From contig CM064876.1 of the NCBI GenBank assembly GCA_032719365.1, positions 57,345,864-57,409,863 on the forward strand: a stretch of 64,000 bases of DNA. The letters run 5' to 3'. The stretch is from Prinsepia uniflora. Lineage: Eukaryota; Streptophyta; Magnoliopsida; Rosales; Rosaceae. Made by a program: the position numbers and the translations under genes. Positions 45,691 through 57,414 of this stretch are shown one piece after another. Under the pieces are notes generated by a model. It worked only from the letters and a program-made list of their open reading frames with translations, was not told the origin of the DNA and searched no databases. Numbering within the stretch: the stretch's first letter is position 1; the number at the start of each line of letters is the position of its first letter.

Positions 45691-47298
45691 TTTTGGCTAA
45701 CTATCGAGGGATAACTCATCGTACCAGAAATGCAAAACTAAAAGACTATTTGTTTCAGATAAGATTACATTTGAGGATCTTAAGAATAAAGTTTACGGCA
45801 TTGTAAATGAGGATCCAAATGAGTATGAAAGTTATATACGACGCAATGAAAACTAAATGGTCAGGGGAGATATCCGAAGATGATTACATTAGAGCTTGTA
45901 TTTTTGAGAGCCTTTCAAAGTTACAATATTCTATCTATGCAATTCATTGAGGAGTAAAGTAATTCCATATGCAAGTGGAAGCAACCAACAACCTCCACTA
46001 GTTAAGTTCGGACATTACTCATTGCTAGTAGACCTCAACTTGGATACTTAAGTTAATTTAGAAGATAACGAGGAGACAGATCTTGATTCTATATTGGAAA
46101 GTGAAGAACTAGAGTATTCAGAAACTGAAATAGAAAAGAATACAGCACAACCAAATGAGATGTTTTGTGAAAACATACAATTTCAAAATATTCCATATGT
46201 GAGTCAGATGAGGTATTCCAAGAAAATGTTGATCTTCCTTGCGAAAACATGAGATGTGATCATGTGCCGACCAATGTGGAGTCAGATAAGATGTTCAAAG
46301 AAATTGTTGAATTCTCTTGTAAAAACATGAGAAGTGATGATGTGCCAACCATTGATAAAGCCAAATCAAACCACAAAATGTAGGTCAATTATATGAGGCT
46401 TAGGAAGATTTAAAAAGAAAGTTGGGCACTGATGCTATGGACAATAATTATGAGTTCAAATTAGAGTCAGGCTACTGCCACTCCCTCCAATACTGATTTT
46501 GTTCCCAACTTACAAGTATCATGTGTACAGTCTGACATGTGTGGAGTTTTATCACAAAAGCCTAGGTATTGTTAGCAGTAGAACCACTAATTATATATTG
46601 TATGTTTTTTCAATTTTTTTGATGTGAGATTCTTCAACACTCCCTCTCATGTGGGACCACCACTTAGTGTGCCACAAGTGGAGCTAATGCCACATTGCTC
46701 ATTAGTGCGGAAGAGAGGGTAGGTAGTAAACCCGATAACTCGGGCCAAGCAAGATCCATCTTGGGCTGAGTCAAACTCGCTCCGATCCCATGTCAAAGAG
46801 ATGGCTAGGGCTCAATTGGGTTGAATAATTCTATTCTTCCCGCTAGGAGGTGTTTATATCATTATAATACAAAGTTCAAAGAGGCCAAATAGGAAAATAA
46901 CTACAATTTCTATAACTACTCTACTTTCTATATTTATAAGGTATATCTTATGCCAACAGAGATCCAGCAAACAAAGACTTGAAGCTAGTTGTGTTGATAA
47001 TCAATGCAAGTGGAAGATTCATGCATCCAAGTTACAATAATTCTCATATGTTAACTATCATTCGTGCTCATTGGGTGTCATTCATCGCCATCATCGACAA
47101 GCAAGTAGTTTTATTATCAACCAATGCATCAAGTCTTAGTATGGGGGAGTATCATGAGTATATAGACCATATGACATCATGGAGGATATGACGAAGGACA
47201 TAGGCATGAGTATAGGTTTTGTGAAAGCTTGGAGAGCTAGAACGCATGCATTGGAGTTATTTAGGGGGTCATCAGAAGGATAATATGATAATACTTTA
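45691..47298 (+). pseudogene. Mutator-like (MULE) transposase remnant, interrupted
   Basis: Reading + strand fragments across several stops and frame changes gives blocks typical of plant MULE transposases. There is an N-terminal ITFEDLKNKVYGIVNEDPNEY and KWSGEISEDDYIRA region (45765-45910), an acidic variable region with two SDE/SDK repeats (46070-46370), then CKWKIHASKL (about 47005-47035) and YRPYDIMEDMTKDIGMSIGF followed by KAWRARTHALELFRGSSEG (47160-47278), which match the conserved DNA-binding and linker region preceding the catalytic domain. The gene is cut at 47299 by gypsy element F. The catalytic part is not in the window. A putative small solo LTR lies inside it. Confidence 0.68.
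46570..46958. mobile_element. Putative small solo LTR inside the MULE remnant
   Basis: Non-coding 389-base block bounded by TGTTAGC at the left and GCCAACA at the right, an inverted-terminus pattern typical of Ty1/copia LTRs. Coding-like sequence of the MULE resumes on the right. The flanking five bases (GGTAT, GAGAT) do not match well, so the boundaries are uncertain. Confidence 0.4.
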
Positions 47299-47492
47299 TG
47301 TAATGACCCAGACCTTAATTACAAGATTAATGAGAATTTTTTGGATTTTTTGGGATTTTTACGGGAATTTATCGGTAATTTTCTAGCTTGTTGGACGGTT
47401 TTGCCCTTAGGACTTTGCCTAGGTTTCTAATTTGGGGAAGGGCATTTTAGAAAAAGATGAAAATATGGATATTTTGGGAGGTTGTTTGTGGA
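47299..47492 (+). mobile_element. Gypsy element F, 5' LTR, piece 1
   Basis: Starts TGTAATGACCCAGACC and matches 62930-63113, the 3' LTR of the same element. The LTR is broken into five pieces by later insertions: 47299-47492, 48702-48809, 57415-57679, 60515-60797 and 61448-61593, together about 1.0 kb. Element F inserted into the MULE remnant. Confidence 0.85.
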
Positions 47493-48701
47493 TAGTGATT
47501 GAAATATCGACCAATAGGGCCGATATATTAACGATATATCGTTAAAATTGGTCGGTGGCAGCTAAGAAGAGGGGGGGAGGCGGGGGCGGGGGAGATATCT
47601 CATAAAATTTCGATCTTTTTTCTTGTTTTAAGGAGATATATCTCATTATTTACTTAAAACGATCGATATTGGCCTAAATTGGGTGAAAATCGGATGTAAA
47701 ATGACGTTAAACCAGTTAGGTCATGCCGCTGGGTCCGAAACCTGAATAGCAGACCCGACTTGAGGTAGGGGACAACTACTGTGCAGGCCCGTGGCCACCA
47801 CGCGCAGACGCTATCACCGGCGCATGTGTCGTTCGACGGCCGTCCGTCCAACATGAAATATATATATATATATATATATATATTTGAGTTTATTGGTACA
47901 ACTTTCAAGTTAATTGAATATCATATGGGTACATTTCTTAATATCTAATATAATATTTTTTATATTTAAATTAGTATTTGATATAAAAAAAATTGGGAAT
48001 ATAAATATAAGGTTAATTTAAATATTAATGAATTTTTTAAGCAAATTATATTGAATGGTAGGATTTCGTAGAGTAGAGATGGTTAATTTGAAACAAATTA
48101 TGTTAAATTGAAACAAATTATGTTGAATTCAAGTCAAGTAAATTATGTTGAATTGAAACAAATTATGTTGAATTGAAGAAACTTATTTGAATGGTTAATT
48201 TGAATATTAATGGATTTTAGAAAAATATGAGATGAGCATACGATTAATGAGAATTCGTTTTACGTCCAATTTTCACTAATTAATGTCCAATTTTTAAATT
48301 ATTATGTAAATACAAATTCCCCGATTTTCTAAATTATTATGTAAATGTAAACTCCATTATTATATGCTTATTTTTATGTTTTAACTATATTAACATTCAA
48401 TTATAGTAATTCACTTCAATTTATGTTTATGTTTAAAATTTTATATTATTAGTCATCGGCAGAATACTATTGTATCGTATTATTCATCATATATTTATTA
48501 TAGCAAAAGTTATTTTATCATTTTTATTAGTCAAATATAACCATTATTGGGTACCTAAGTTTTTCCCAAATTTCTAACTTTAAGAAAGAATTTTCGTCAT
48601 TTTTGTTGACCGTAAATGATATCGATATTTGAGGCGAGATATCTGTAAATTTGACTAGCGATATATCTGTGGATACCAATATTTCAATCCTTGTTTGTGG
48701 A
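47485..48701. mobile_element. hAT-like non-autonomous transposon (copy 2) with TSDs
   Basis: The element itself spans 47493-48693. The 8-bp target duplication TTTGTGGA is perfect (47485-47492, 48694-48701). Terminal repeats are TAGTGATTGAAATAT (left) and CAAGGATTGAAATAT (right end, reverse complement). The empty site exists at 63105-63120 in the 3' LTR of F (GGAGGCTTTTTGTGGACC). The last 400 or so bases match copy 1 (10428-11370). The block 47715-47855 resembles gypsy LTR sequence. A G-rich tract (47567-47591) and a (TA)n run (47858-47882) lie inside. No transposase. Confidence 0.88.
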
Positions 48702-48809
48702 CCATTCATTTTGGATTGGGGTCATCATCATCATCATCTTATCTTATTTCTCTCATTTTTGCCTTATTCTCTCTCATTTTTCTGGTGCAACATACAAACA
48801 CACACAAAC
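48702..48809 (+). mobile_element. Element F, 5' LTR, piece 2
   Basis: Matches 63115-63224 of the 3' LTR: ACCATTCATTTTGGATTGGG, a CT-rich block, then CAACATACAAACACAC. Confidence 0.85.
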
Positions 48810-49128
48810 TGTAACGACCCGTCCCGGAATTGGGATTAGATTAGTGGTTAATGATGGATTAATGAAGTTAATCGGTGATTAGTTGGGTACTCTAGGACGG
48901 ACAATGCGAAATGACGATTTTACCCTTAGAATGGGCAAAAAGGTTGACTTTTATTTCGGGTGGTCAAATGGACTTTGACTGATGATTGTGACGTAGTTCG
49001 AGACGTCACAAGTTCGTAGACAGGTGTCATGTCCGATTCCGACATTCGATGAAGAAGTTATGATGTTCGGAAGTTTGAGGGTATTTTGGTAATTTGGTTA
49101 AAAGGGGGCAAATTGTTGACTTTAAATA
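48810..49128 (+). mobile_element. Solo LTR G, head piece
   Basis: Starts TGTAACGACCCGTCCC on the + strand and carries the normal early LTR blocks. The LTR resumes at 56773 and ends GTCGTGTCA at 57409. The flanks CAAAC (48805-48809) and TAAAC (57410-57414) form a target duplication with one mismatch. The uninterrupted paralog at 63219-63235 (CACAAACCAAACACAC) is the empty site. About 1.5 kb of the LTR middle is missing. Confidence 0.82.
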
Positions 49129-49240
49129 CGACATGGCTTTAAAGTCAGCCATACGAACATCAAAATGCCCCTCACTTCCTATTCCGACATGGCTTTAAAG
49201 TCAGCCATCCGATTTCGACATGCCCCTGGTTCAATAATTA
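49129..49240. repeat. Scrambled junction with interleaved direct repeats
   Basis: A 24-bp sequence (CGACATGGCTTTAAAGTC plus AGCCAT) occurs at 49129-49152 and 49185-49208. A 21-bp sequence (CAAAATGCCCCTCACTTCCT plus A) occurs at 49161-49181 and 49242-49262. The junction separates the + strand head of LTR G from the minus-strand LTR of element H. It looks like filler DNA from template-switching double-strand-break repair. Confidence 0.8.
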
Positions 49241-49647
49241 CCAAAATGCCCCTCACTTCCTAGACTCGTAACTCAGCCATACGAAGTCCGATTTCGGCGT
49301 GCCGCCTGTTTACGGACTCAGGGCATCGAGACTTACCTAACGGTCTTTGAGTCATGTGAAAATTAGTTGTCAAACGAAAAGTCAACATTTTCGCCCCCAT
49401 CGCCCAAATTACGGTAACGCCCCTGAACTTCCGATAGTCATAACTTTTCCCCTGATTGTCCGAATTGGACGTGCCACTTGTCTATGAACTCGTGACGTCC
49501 CGAACTACGTCACGACCATTGGTCAAAGCCCTTTTGACCCACCAATCAAAAAGTCAACAAATTGAGCAATACAATTCACAGGGGTAAAAATGTCAATTCA
49601 TACATTAAATTACATTATTAAAATCCTCGAATTTCCGGGGTGTTACA
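49241..49647 (-). mobile_element. 3' LTR of Tekay element H, truncated
   Basis: Matches the outer 410 bases of the 5' LTR at 56365-56772 and ends GGTGTTACA (LTR start TGTAACACCCC on the minus strand). More than 2 kb of this LTR is missing at the scrambled junction. Confidence 0.88.
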
Positions 49648-49663
49648 ACCTTCCTCCCTTAAG
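49648..49663 (-). other. Polypurine tract of element H
   Basis: Minus-strand reading CTTAAGGGAGGAAGGT directly before the LTR start. The upstream TTTCGGGACGAAATTTC is the pol end. Confidence 0.88.
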
Positions 49664-49681
49664 AAATTTCGTCCCGAAATT

Positions 49682-50994
49682 TCAAAGAAACAAATAAGGA
49701 AATTGCTCTCGCATCTGAGCCTCGGGCTCCCATGTGGCTTCTTCTACATTCTGGTTTTTCCAGAGAATCTTCACGAGGGGGATAGTCTTCCGACGGAGTA
49801 CCTTGTCCTTCCGATCCAAAATCTGAACTGGTTGTTCATCAAAGCTTAAATCCTCTCGGAGTTCGATAGGTTGTTCCTCCAGTACATGAGAAGCATCATG
49901 TACGTACTTCCGCAGCATGGATATGTGGAAAACATCGTGAACTTTAGAAAGTTCTGGAGGTAGCGCCAATCTGTATGCAACCTGGCCAATCCTCTCCACG
50001 ATCTCATATGGTCCGATAAAACGCGGACTCAGTTTCCCCCTTCGACCAAAATGGATAATCCTTTTCCACGGAGATAACTTCAGGAAGACAAAATCTCCCA
50101 CTTCAAATTCCAAGTCTCGAATCCGTCGATCGGCATAATCTTTTGGCGATCCTGTGCCACCTTCAGTCTTTCCTTGATAACCTGAACAGTTTCCTGGGTT
50201 AAGTCCATCAATTCTGGCCCTACGGCCGCTCGCTCCCCTATCTCCATCCAGCAGATAGGTGTCCTGCACTGTCGACCATACAGTGCCTCATAGGGTGCCA
50301 TCCCGATTTTTGTCTGATAGCTGTTGTTATAAGCGAATTCTATCAATGGTAAATGAGTATCCCATGAATCCTGAAACTGTAGTACACAAGACCTCATCAT
50401 GTCCTCCAGGGTCTGAATGGTCCGTTTAGACTGCCCATCGGTCTGTGGATGGAAAATAGTACTGAAACGTAGGGTTGTTCCCAAAGTAGTTTGCAAACTC
50501 CGCCAGAACCTGGAAGTGAAACGCGGATCACGATCGGACACGATTGATTCCGGCGTACCATGTAATCGTATGATTTCTTTTACAAACAATTGAGCCAGTC
50601 GGTTAGGTTTATAAGTCTCTTGAACTGGCAGAAAATGGGCTGACTTGGTTAACCAGTCCACGATCACCCACACTCCGTCAACTCCACTCTGAGTCCTTGG
50701 TAACTTAAAGACGAAGTCCATGGTGTTGTGATCCCACTTCCACTCGGGAATCGGAAGTGTCTGCATAGCCCCATAAGGTCTCTGCCGTTCCGCCTTAACC
50801 TGCTGACAGGTTAAGAATTTGCTTACGAACTCCGCAATGTCCTTCTTCATTCCTGGCCACCAATAATGGTTCTGGAGGGTACGGTACATCTTTGTACCTC
50901 CCGGATGCATAACATAAGCCGAACTACGGGCCTCCTCAAGAATCTCGGCCCGTAACTCTGCCATTGCAGGTACACACAAACGACCCAACTTCAC
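49682..50994 (-). pseudogene. Integrase and chromodomain of element H, inactivated
   Basis: The integrase zinc-binding region shows the HPG...NHYWWPG...LTC pattern, but the first Cys of the usual CLTC is Phe. The catalytic core keeps the first Asp (TMDFV) and the second (SDRDPRF). The third acidic residue, exactly 35 residues further in GQSERT, is Lys (codon at 50425-50427), which should abolish strand transfer. A frameshift in the 50080-50269 overlap separates this from the C-terminal part. The second frame carries the GPYEIVERIG block and a chromodomain-like end (VLRRKTIPLVKILWKN, EEATWEPEAQM). This domain order and tail place H in the Tekay/Del chromoviruses. Confidence 0.92.
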
Positions 50995-51066
50995 AAGTGC
51001 TCCATCATCCCGTATGCTAAAATCCTGTCTCCCATCCGCATCGACCTCAATCCTGTAAATACAGAG

Positions 51067-52738
51067 TATCGGATCCTGAAGTTATGCTTCGATGATCCGA
51101 TCAATCAGCACTGGTCGTACATGAAAGCTGGCCAACAAAGCTCCATGCTCATCCGTATCCAAGATAACTCCCGCCTTCCGGAGTTCCACCAGTAAAGGAA
51201 GATACACCATCCCTAGGTGTGCAACATATCCCGCTAACTTTCTGCTGAGTGCATCTACCACCACATTGGCCTTACCCGGATGGTACTCAATTGTACAGTC
51301 ATAATCCTTCAGCAGCTCTAACCATCTCCGTTGTCTCATGTTAAGCTCCTTCTGAGTGAATAGGTACTTTAGGCTCTGGTGGTCGGTGTATATCCGGCAC
51401 GTTGCGCCGAATAGGTAATGTCTCCAGATTTTTAGGGCATGAACCACCGCTGCCAACTCCAAATCATGGGTAGGGTAGTTCAACTCATGAGTCTTTAGCT
51501 GCCGGGATGCGTAGGCGATAACCTTGCCAGTCTGCATCAACACGCAGCACAAACCTTGTAGCGATGCGTCACTAAAGACCACGAACACTCCACTGTCATC
51601 CGGCAATGCAAGGACAGGTGCAGTGGTCAATCGATCCTTCAACTCTTGAAAACTCTGATCACACTGCTCGTCCCAAATGAATTTTACTCCCTTCCGAGTC
51701 AATCGAGTTAATGGTGCAGCAATTTTGGAGAAACCCTCCACGAATCTCCGGTAGTAACCTGCTAACCCGACAAAACTCCGCACCTCCGTTACCGTTGTCG
51801 GTCTAGCCCAGTTAGTCACCGCTTCAGTTTTCTGGGGATCCACGCTAATCCCATCCGTTGATATCACATGTCCCAAAAAACCAATACTGCTCAGCCAAAA
51901 CTGACACTTGCTCAGCTTGGCGTACAACTGTTCCTGTCTCAGTTTCTCCAACACTAACCGTAGATGTACCTCATGTGCTCGGGCACTCCTCGAGTACACC
52001 AAGATATCATCGATGAACACAATTACAAACTTATCCAGGTAGGGTCGGAAGACCCGGTTCATCAGATCCATGAATGCTGCTGGAGCATTCGTCAAACCAA
52101 AAGGAATAACAAGGAACTCGTAGTGTCCGTAACGGGTTCGAAAAGCAGTTTTCGGAATATCCTCCTCCGAAATCCTCAGTTGGTGATACCCAGACCGCAA
52201 ATCAATCTTCGAAAAGCACTGTGCTCCCCGCAACTGGTCAAAAAGGTCATCGATCCTGGGTAGAGGATACTGGTTCCTCAGTGTCACCTTGTTGAGTTGC
52301 CGATAGTCAATGTACAAACGGAGACTCCCCTACTTCTTCTTTACGAACAACACCGGTGCTCCCCACGGTGAAGTACTAGGTCAGACGTATCCCAAATCCA
52401 CCAACTCCTGCAATTGAGTTTTGAGTTCTCGTAACTCGGCTGGCGCCACCTGGTATGGTGCCTGGGATATAGGTCAGGTACCGGGGAGTAGTTCAATTGT
52501 AAACTCGATCTCCCGCGATGGTGGTAATCCAGGTAAGTCTTCCGGGAACACATCCGGAAACTCACGTACCACCGGTATCTCGTCAATACCCGGAGTATCA
52601 ACCTGCTCCGACACGACATGCGCCAGATAACCCTGGCATCCCTTCCGTAGAAGTTTGGTACCAGTAAGTGAAGAAATCACTTCAGGAGGCGAACCGTCAC
52701 GCCCCCCCTGAAAGATAACCTCCGGCAAACCCGGGCTT
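51067..52738 (-). pseudogene. Protease end, reverse transcriptase and RNase H of element H
   Basis: RT core intact from about 52317, with GYHQLR, MPFGLTNAPA-type (here IPFGLTNAPA) and FIDDILVYS. RNase H follows with FSDASLQG, THDLELAAVVHALKIW and TDHQSLKYL. Upstream, the frame to the protease is interrupted by TGA codons (after ELLPGT and after DLGYV) and a TAG after VKK. A TAA at about 51082 interrupts the link to integrase in the same frame. Several stops fit C-to-T changes in CGA or CAA codons. Translation across this region is impossible without readthrough. Confidence 0.92.
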
Positions 52739-54125
52739 CACAGAATCACTTGCTTGCTACAGCAATCGATGAGCGACTCATGCTTCGATAGCCAATCCAT
52801 CCCCAAAATTACATCGAAGTCGTGGATATCCAGAATAATCAAGTCCGCTGGCAAATCCACATCCTCAATTCTCACCGGGCACCTCCGAATCACCTGATTC
52901 ACAAGGTACACGATGCCCATCGGGTGCCAACACCCATTTCACAATCTAAGGCTGATACCACACAATCAAGCATACTAGCACAACTCCTCGAAATAAAAGA
53001 ATGTGTAGCCCCCGCATCTATCAACACACGTATAAGAAGGTTTAAGATGTGTAGTGTACCTATAACCACGCCTGGGGCGGTCCTCGCCTGCTGCTGGGTC
53101 ATTGCAAACACTTGAGCCCTAGGCCCTCCATTTCGTCCTTGCCCGCGCGCGCCACGCCCAGCACCACAGTCACTTCCCTGACCTCGACCTCCATTAGTGT
53201 GGGAAGCCGTGCTCTGCACCACACTAGAGCCCCCAACGTCGTTGCTCTTGGACAACAGTGGGTAATCACAGGCATAGTGGCCCTCCTCTCCGCAAGCAAA
53301 ATAGGTTACTGGCCTCGGCCTGTCCGAATGCCCACCAGAAGCTCCGCTCCAGGATGAACGCTGCCCAGAGTTGTATCCTGATCCTCTGCCCTGAGAGCCT
53401 CCACGTCGACCTGACCAGCCACGACTCTTGAAGGATGAGGGTGCTCCCCTATAGCCTCCTCCCTTGTTGTTCTTCTGGCCCGTTGGCCCACGTTGTGGGC
53501 GATCCTGACGTCGCCCCTCGCCCGAAGGCTGTCGTGTCTGGTGTACCGCTAGACTGGCCTCAACACGCACCGCAGCGTCGACCATATCTCTCAGAGAAGC
53601 ATGAGTAGCAGCAGTCACACTTGCCCGGATCTCCCCTTAGAGTTCAAGCTCAAACCTTTGGCATCTGTCCTCCTCCGTGCTCACAAATGATGCAGCGAAC
53701 CGGGATAGTTTTCTGAAAGTCTGCTCGTAGTCCGCAACGAACATATCCCCCTGCTCCAACTGCAGGAACTCAGCCTCCCGTGCCGCGCGAAACGATCGCG
53801 GGTAGTACTGGTCCAGAAATCGGGAACGGAAAACTTCCCAAGTAGTGGTATGGACAGACCATCCAGACATTTCAAGGCCGTGCCACCACTGGTAGGCTCC
53901 TCCTTCCAGTAAGAAGGCCGCCAAGGTCACCCGTTCGCCCGGAGGGCAGTGCATCACCGTGAAGATCCTTTCCCATTTGGTGATCCAATCATGAGCATCT
54001 TCAGGGTTTGATCCCCCATTGAAAGGAGTGGCTCCCAGACGCTGAGCCCGCTCAATGCTTGCGCATTCCATTTCCCTTTCCAGATCCTTGTCAGTTCGTG
54101 TATGAGGAATCCTCCTTGGAGGCAT
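52738..54125 (-). pseudogene. gag and protease of element H
   Basis: Starts with ATG at 54125-54123 (MPPRRIPHTR). The capsid domain resembles that of element A (SIERAQRLGAT, DAHDWITKWERIF). A TAA at about 53637 interrupts the frame after FELEL. The nucleocapsid knuckle is broken: the first and last Cys are both Tyr in YFACGEEGHYACDY. The protease motif reads IDAGATHSF, retaining Asp. A frameshift near 52915 and a TGA at about 52738 follow. The decay is heavier than in element A. Confidence 0.9.
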
Positions 54126-54223
54126 AACCAACTGTCAAGAGGCATAGATCAGTTAACGTTAATCTTAAACTCGAAAAGAAACTAGTACTAATCACTAGTC
54201 TAGCATGCTGACCACAACCTAGT

Positions 54224-54235
54224 GCTCTGATACCA
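54224..54235 (-). other. Primer-binding site (tRNA-iMet) of element H
   Basis: + strand GCTCTGATACCA just inside the 5' LTR end at 54239. Orientation minus. Confidence 0.9.
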
Positions 54236-54238
54236 AGC

Positions 54239-56772
54239 TGACAGGACTCGTCCCGATCCCACAAGGACCACAAGGGGACGTGCCCTGCTCCCGTCTGACA
54301 CCCAAAAATAACGTTCCAATTTTAACCTCAAAAGTTTAAATGAATAAATAACCAAATAAAGTTATACATCAAATCCGAAATAAACCGATGTCAGACAAGG
54401 GATAAAGTTCCAAATTACAAATTGCGAGCACGACTCTAAAATAAACTTGCAGGCAAACCACCCAACAGGAGATCAGGTACGCGGAAGTAGATCTACGCCT
54501 CAGCCTCAGGTTCCTCCTCAACCTCAGTAGCACGACCTGGAGGGGTTACCAAAACAATAAGGGTGAGTGGACCGAATATCAAGTTTATAAAACCATTTAA
54601 TAAGTAAAACATATAATTTACCCCTCCGCTTTCCAAACATGCATGCATCAAAATTTTAAACCATAAATCATATAATATGAACCATAAGGCATGTAATAAA
54701 ACCATAAACATAATTTTAGCCACTGCACTATACACTCCAATCCTGACATCCCCGATGTCTGACGTCCCTGACGTCCAATAAGATCACAGTCTCAAGGCTA
54801 CGCGTGCCACTCGGGTCTCAAGTCCGAGTCCAATCCCCGAACCCTGTCCGGGTACGGCATCTCAAATGCCTAGCGTCCTAGACGCTCGACGCCCCTGACG
54901 TCAAATAAACAATCCTGCTCCTTAGTCATTTTACGGTCCGGTTCCTCCGTAGAATGACCCCTCGCAGGGAATGCGCTATGACCACTCCGGGGTACCACAT
55001 CCAGAGGAGACAGTATCACAAGAATGGATCTATACAGTGCAGTACCAAATACATTTTATTGATATCCACATGCAAAACATATATATACATAGATAAAATC
55101 CAAACCGATCTTTAAGTTTCATCAGATGGGTCTCAAGCCCAAATACCGTGAAACATGCCATTGATTCCAGCATGTGAACATATAAGTAAATCGGAAAACA
55201 TTTAAGCATGCAAGGGTTTAATGAAATCGGGCCCACTCACAGTACGATCCCGCGATGAACCTGCACGTACGAACTTGTACCGGGATTATCGTACAATTCT
55301 TGTCAGTCCAAATCACACGTAAGGGTCACTGTTAGTCTTACACATTTATCCAAAAGGTCCGAAACAGAAACCGGCTCGGGGAAACCGTCCAACACGTTTC
55401 CCGAGACAACCGGCCCTAAACTGACCCTCCTAAACTATCTCAAATAAACATGGTTAATTCATCAAAAATTTTCAGAATGATGAGAGGAACAAAAGTCATG
55501 TTGATCGTGATCGGAGATAAGGCTCAACGCGCCCTCACGCGCCGTTTGTCTGTAATACGGGCCTGCCACCCGCAGCTTGACCCGGTTAATTAACCCCAAA
55601 TTTCCACTTGATTTCACTCGTATTTGATCCTAACATGTTCATTAACTATCCAATTTAGGTTCTGAGATATTAATCAACCTCGACAAGTCCCTAATCGACC
55701 CATCGACCCGTGATCAACCAAACGGGTCAATCACCAGAACTTGCTGGTTTCCCAACCATTGTCCAATTAACTTAACAGGGAGTATCCTAGGGCTAATAAG
55801 AACTATAAGGAATGATCAATTGAACAAAACATTACCTAGAAGTAGCCGTCCAAACCTCTGAAATTCCTCTGAAAACGGCAGCCTCCGTCCCAGCTCCACC
55901 GTGGCTGGTTGCCCTTGAATTTGATATGGCTAAGTTCCAATTGCTCCCAGAAAGCTCACTCAGTGCTTAGGTTAGTCCAACAGACCGTAAAAATTGAAAT
56001 CCGAAATTCCCTCCAATTTTCCCGAAACTCAATCTCTGGTTTTTCTCTCCAATTTCCAGCTCCCTCAACAGCAGAGTGAAGTTCACTAAAATTCCATCCA
56101 GTTTAAAACAATTGAATCGTCCCAGAGGCTCGTGGAAGTCCAATCTGTCCACTAAGATTTGTCCCCCGAAAAGCTTCGAATCTTCAAATTAAAAATGGTG
56201 GCTTTGCTGGATGAATCCAGCCATATGCTGATGCCTATAGGGCTTAAACAAATCCCAGCTTTCCAACCCATACATTGATTAAACAATTGGGACTCAGAAC
56301 CACCGCACATGGTGGTGCCGCCCATAGTCCCCCCGCGGTTGCTACAGTAACCAGGGGTAAAATGACCAAAATGCCCCTCACTTCCTAGACTCGTAACTCA
56401 GCCATACGAAGTCCGATTTCGGCGTGCCACCTGTCTATGGACTCAGGGCATCGAGACCTACTTAACGGTCTTTGAGTCATGTGAAAATTATTTGTCAAAC
56501 AAAAAGTCAACATTTTCGCCCCCATCGCCCAAATTACGGTAACGCCCCTGAACTTCCGATAGTCATAACTTTTCCCCTGATTGTCCGAATTGGACGTGCC
56601 ACCTGTCTATGAACTCGTGACGTCTCGAACTACGTCACGGTCATTGGTCAAAGCCCTTTTGACCCACTAATCAAAAAGTCGACAAATTGAGCAATACAAT
56701 TCACAGGGGTAAAAACGTCAATTCATACATTAAATTACATTATTAAAATCCTCGAATTTCCGGGGTGTTACA
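54239..56772 (-). mobile_element. 5' LTR of element H
   Basis: + strand TGACAGGACTCG to GGTGTTACA, 2534 bases. It shows the TGTCAGAC pairing (54290-54300 with 54390-54400), CTAGCGTCC/GACGTCC repeats at 54745-54905 and the GC-rich ACGCGCCCTCACGCGCCG block near 55530. The outer 410 bases match the truncated 3' LTR at 49241-49647. Confidence 0.92.
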
Positions 56773-57409
56773 CCTGGATTGAGTTTAAAGACTCGGATAG
56801 ATCCAGCAGGTTCGATTGATTAAAATGAGTTTCAAAAGTGGTTTCAAATGTGTTTTGGATTTCGATGATAATTGATGGTTTTCAATGCTGATGGTTTTCA
56901 ATAATGGTTTTAAGATGTTTTGGGCTATGACCCGGATGATATGGTTTTGATGGTTTTGGGCTGAGGCCCGGGACTTGAGAAAAGGAAAGGAGTTCGGTTT
57001 TCATAAACGGTTTTTATTACCTTGAATATGAAGTGGTTTTATTACATGGGTTTTATATGCATGCATTGGTTTTTTAAATGGAGGGTATAAATGTCTTTTC
57101 TTATGAACCGTTTTTCTGAACTTATTATTTGTTTCATCCACTCACAGTATTTTGTTTTTCGATACCCTCCAGGTTTGATGCGGTGCGGGCTGTTATAGAG
57201 AGACAGAGACATCACACACGCAATCCACAGTAAGTTCTGTGAACTCTAGGACATCGGAAGGTGGTTTGTGGTGCTTTGGACTGGTATCCCTTGTTCGGCT
57301 TACGTGTTACATGGAGGTTGGACCACGGTTTAGCCTTCATGTTGCATGTAAGGTAGACGAGAGCATGGCTTAACCCTTAATCCCGGGGGATTGAGGGTGG
57401 GTCGTGTCA
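56773..57409 (+). mobile_element. Solo LTR G, tail piece
   Basis: Resumes with GAGTTTAAAGACTCGGATAG and matches 59925-60509 of the solo LTR at 57680. It includes the GTCCACTCACAG-like block and the end GGGTCGTGTCA. Confidence 0.82.
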
Positions 57410-57414
57410 TAAAC

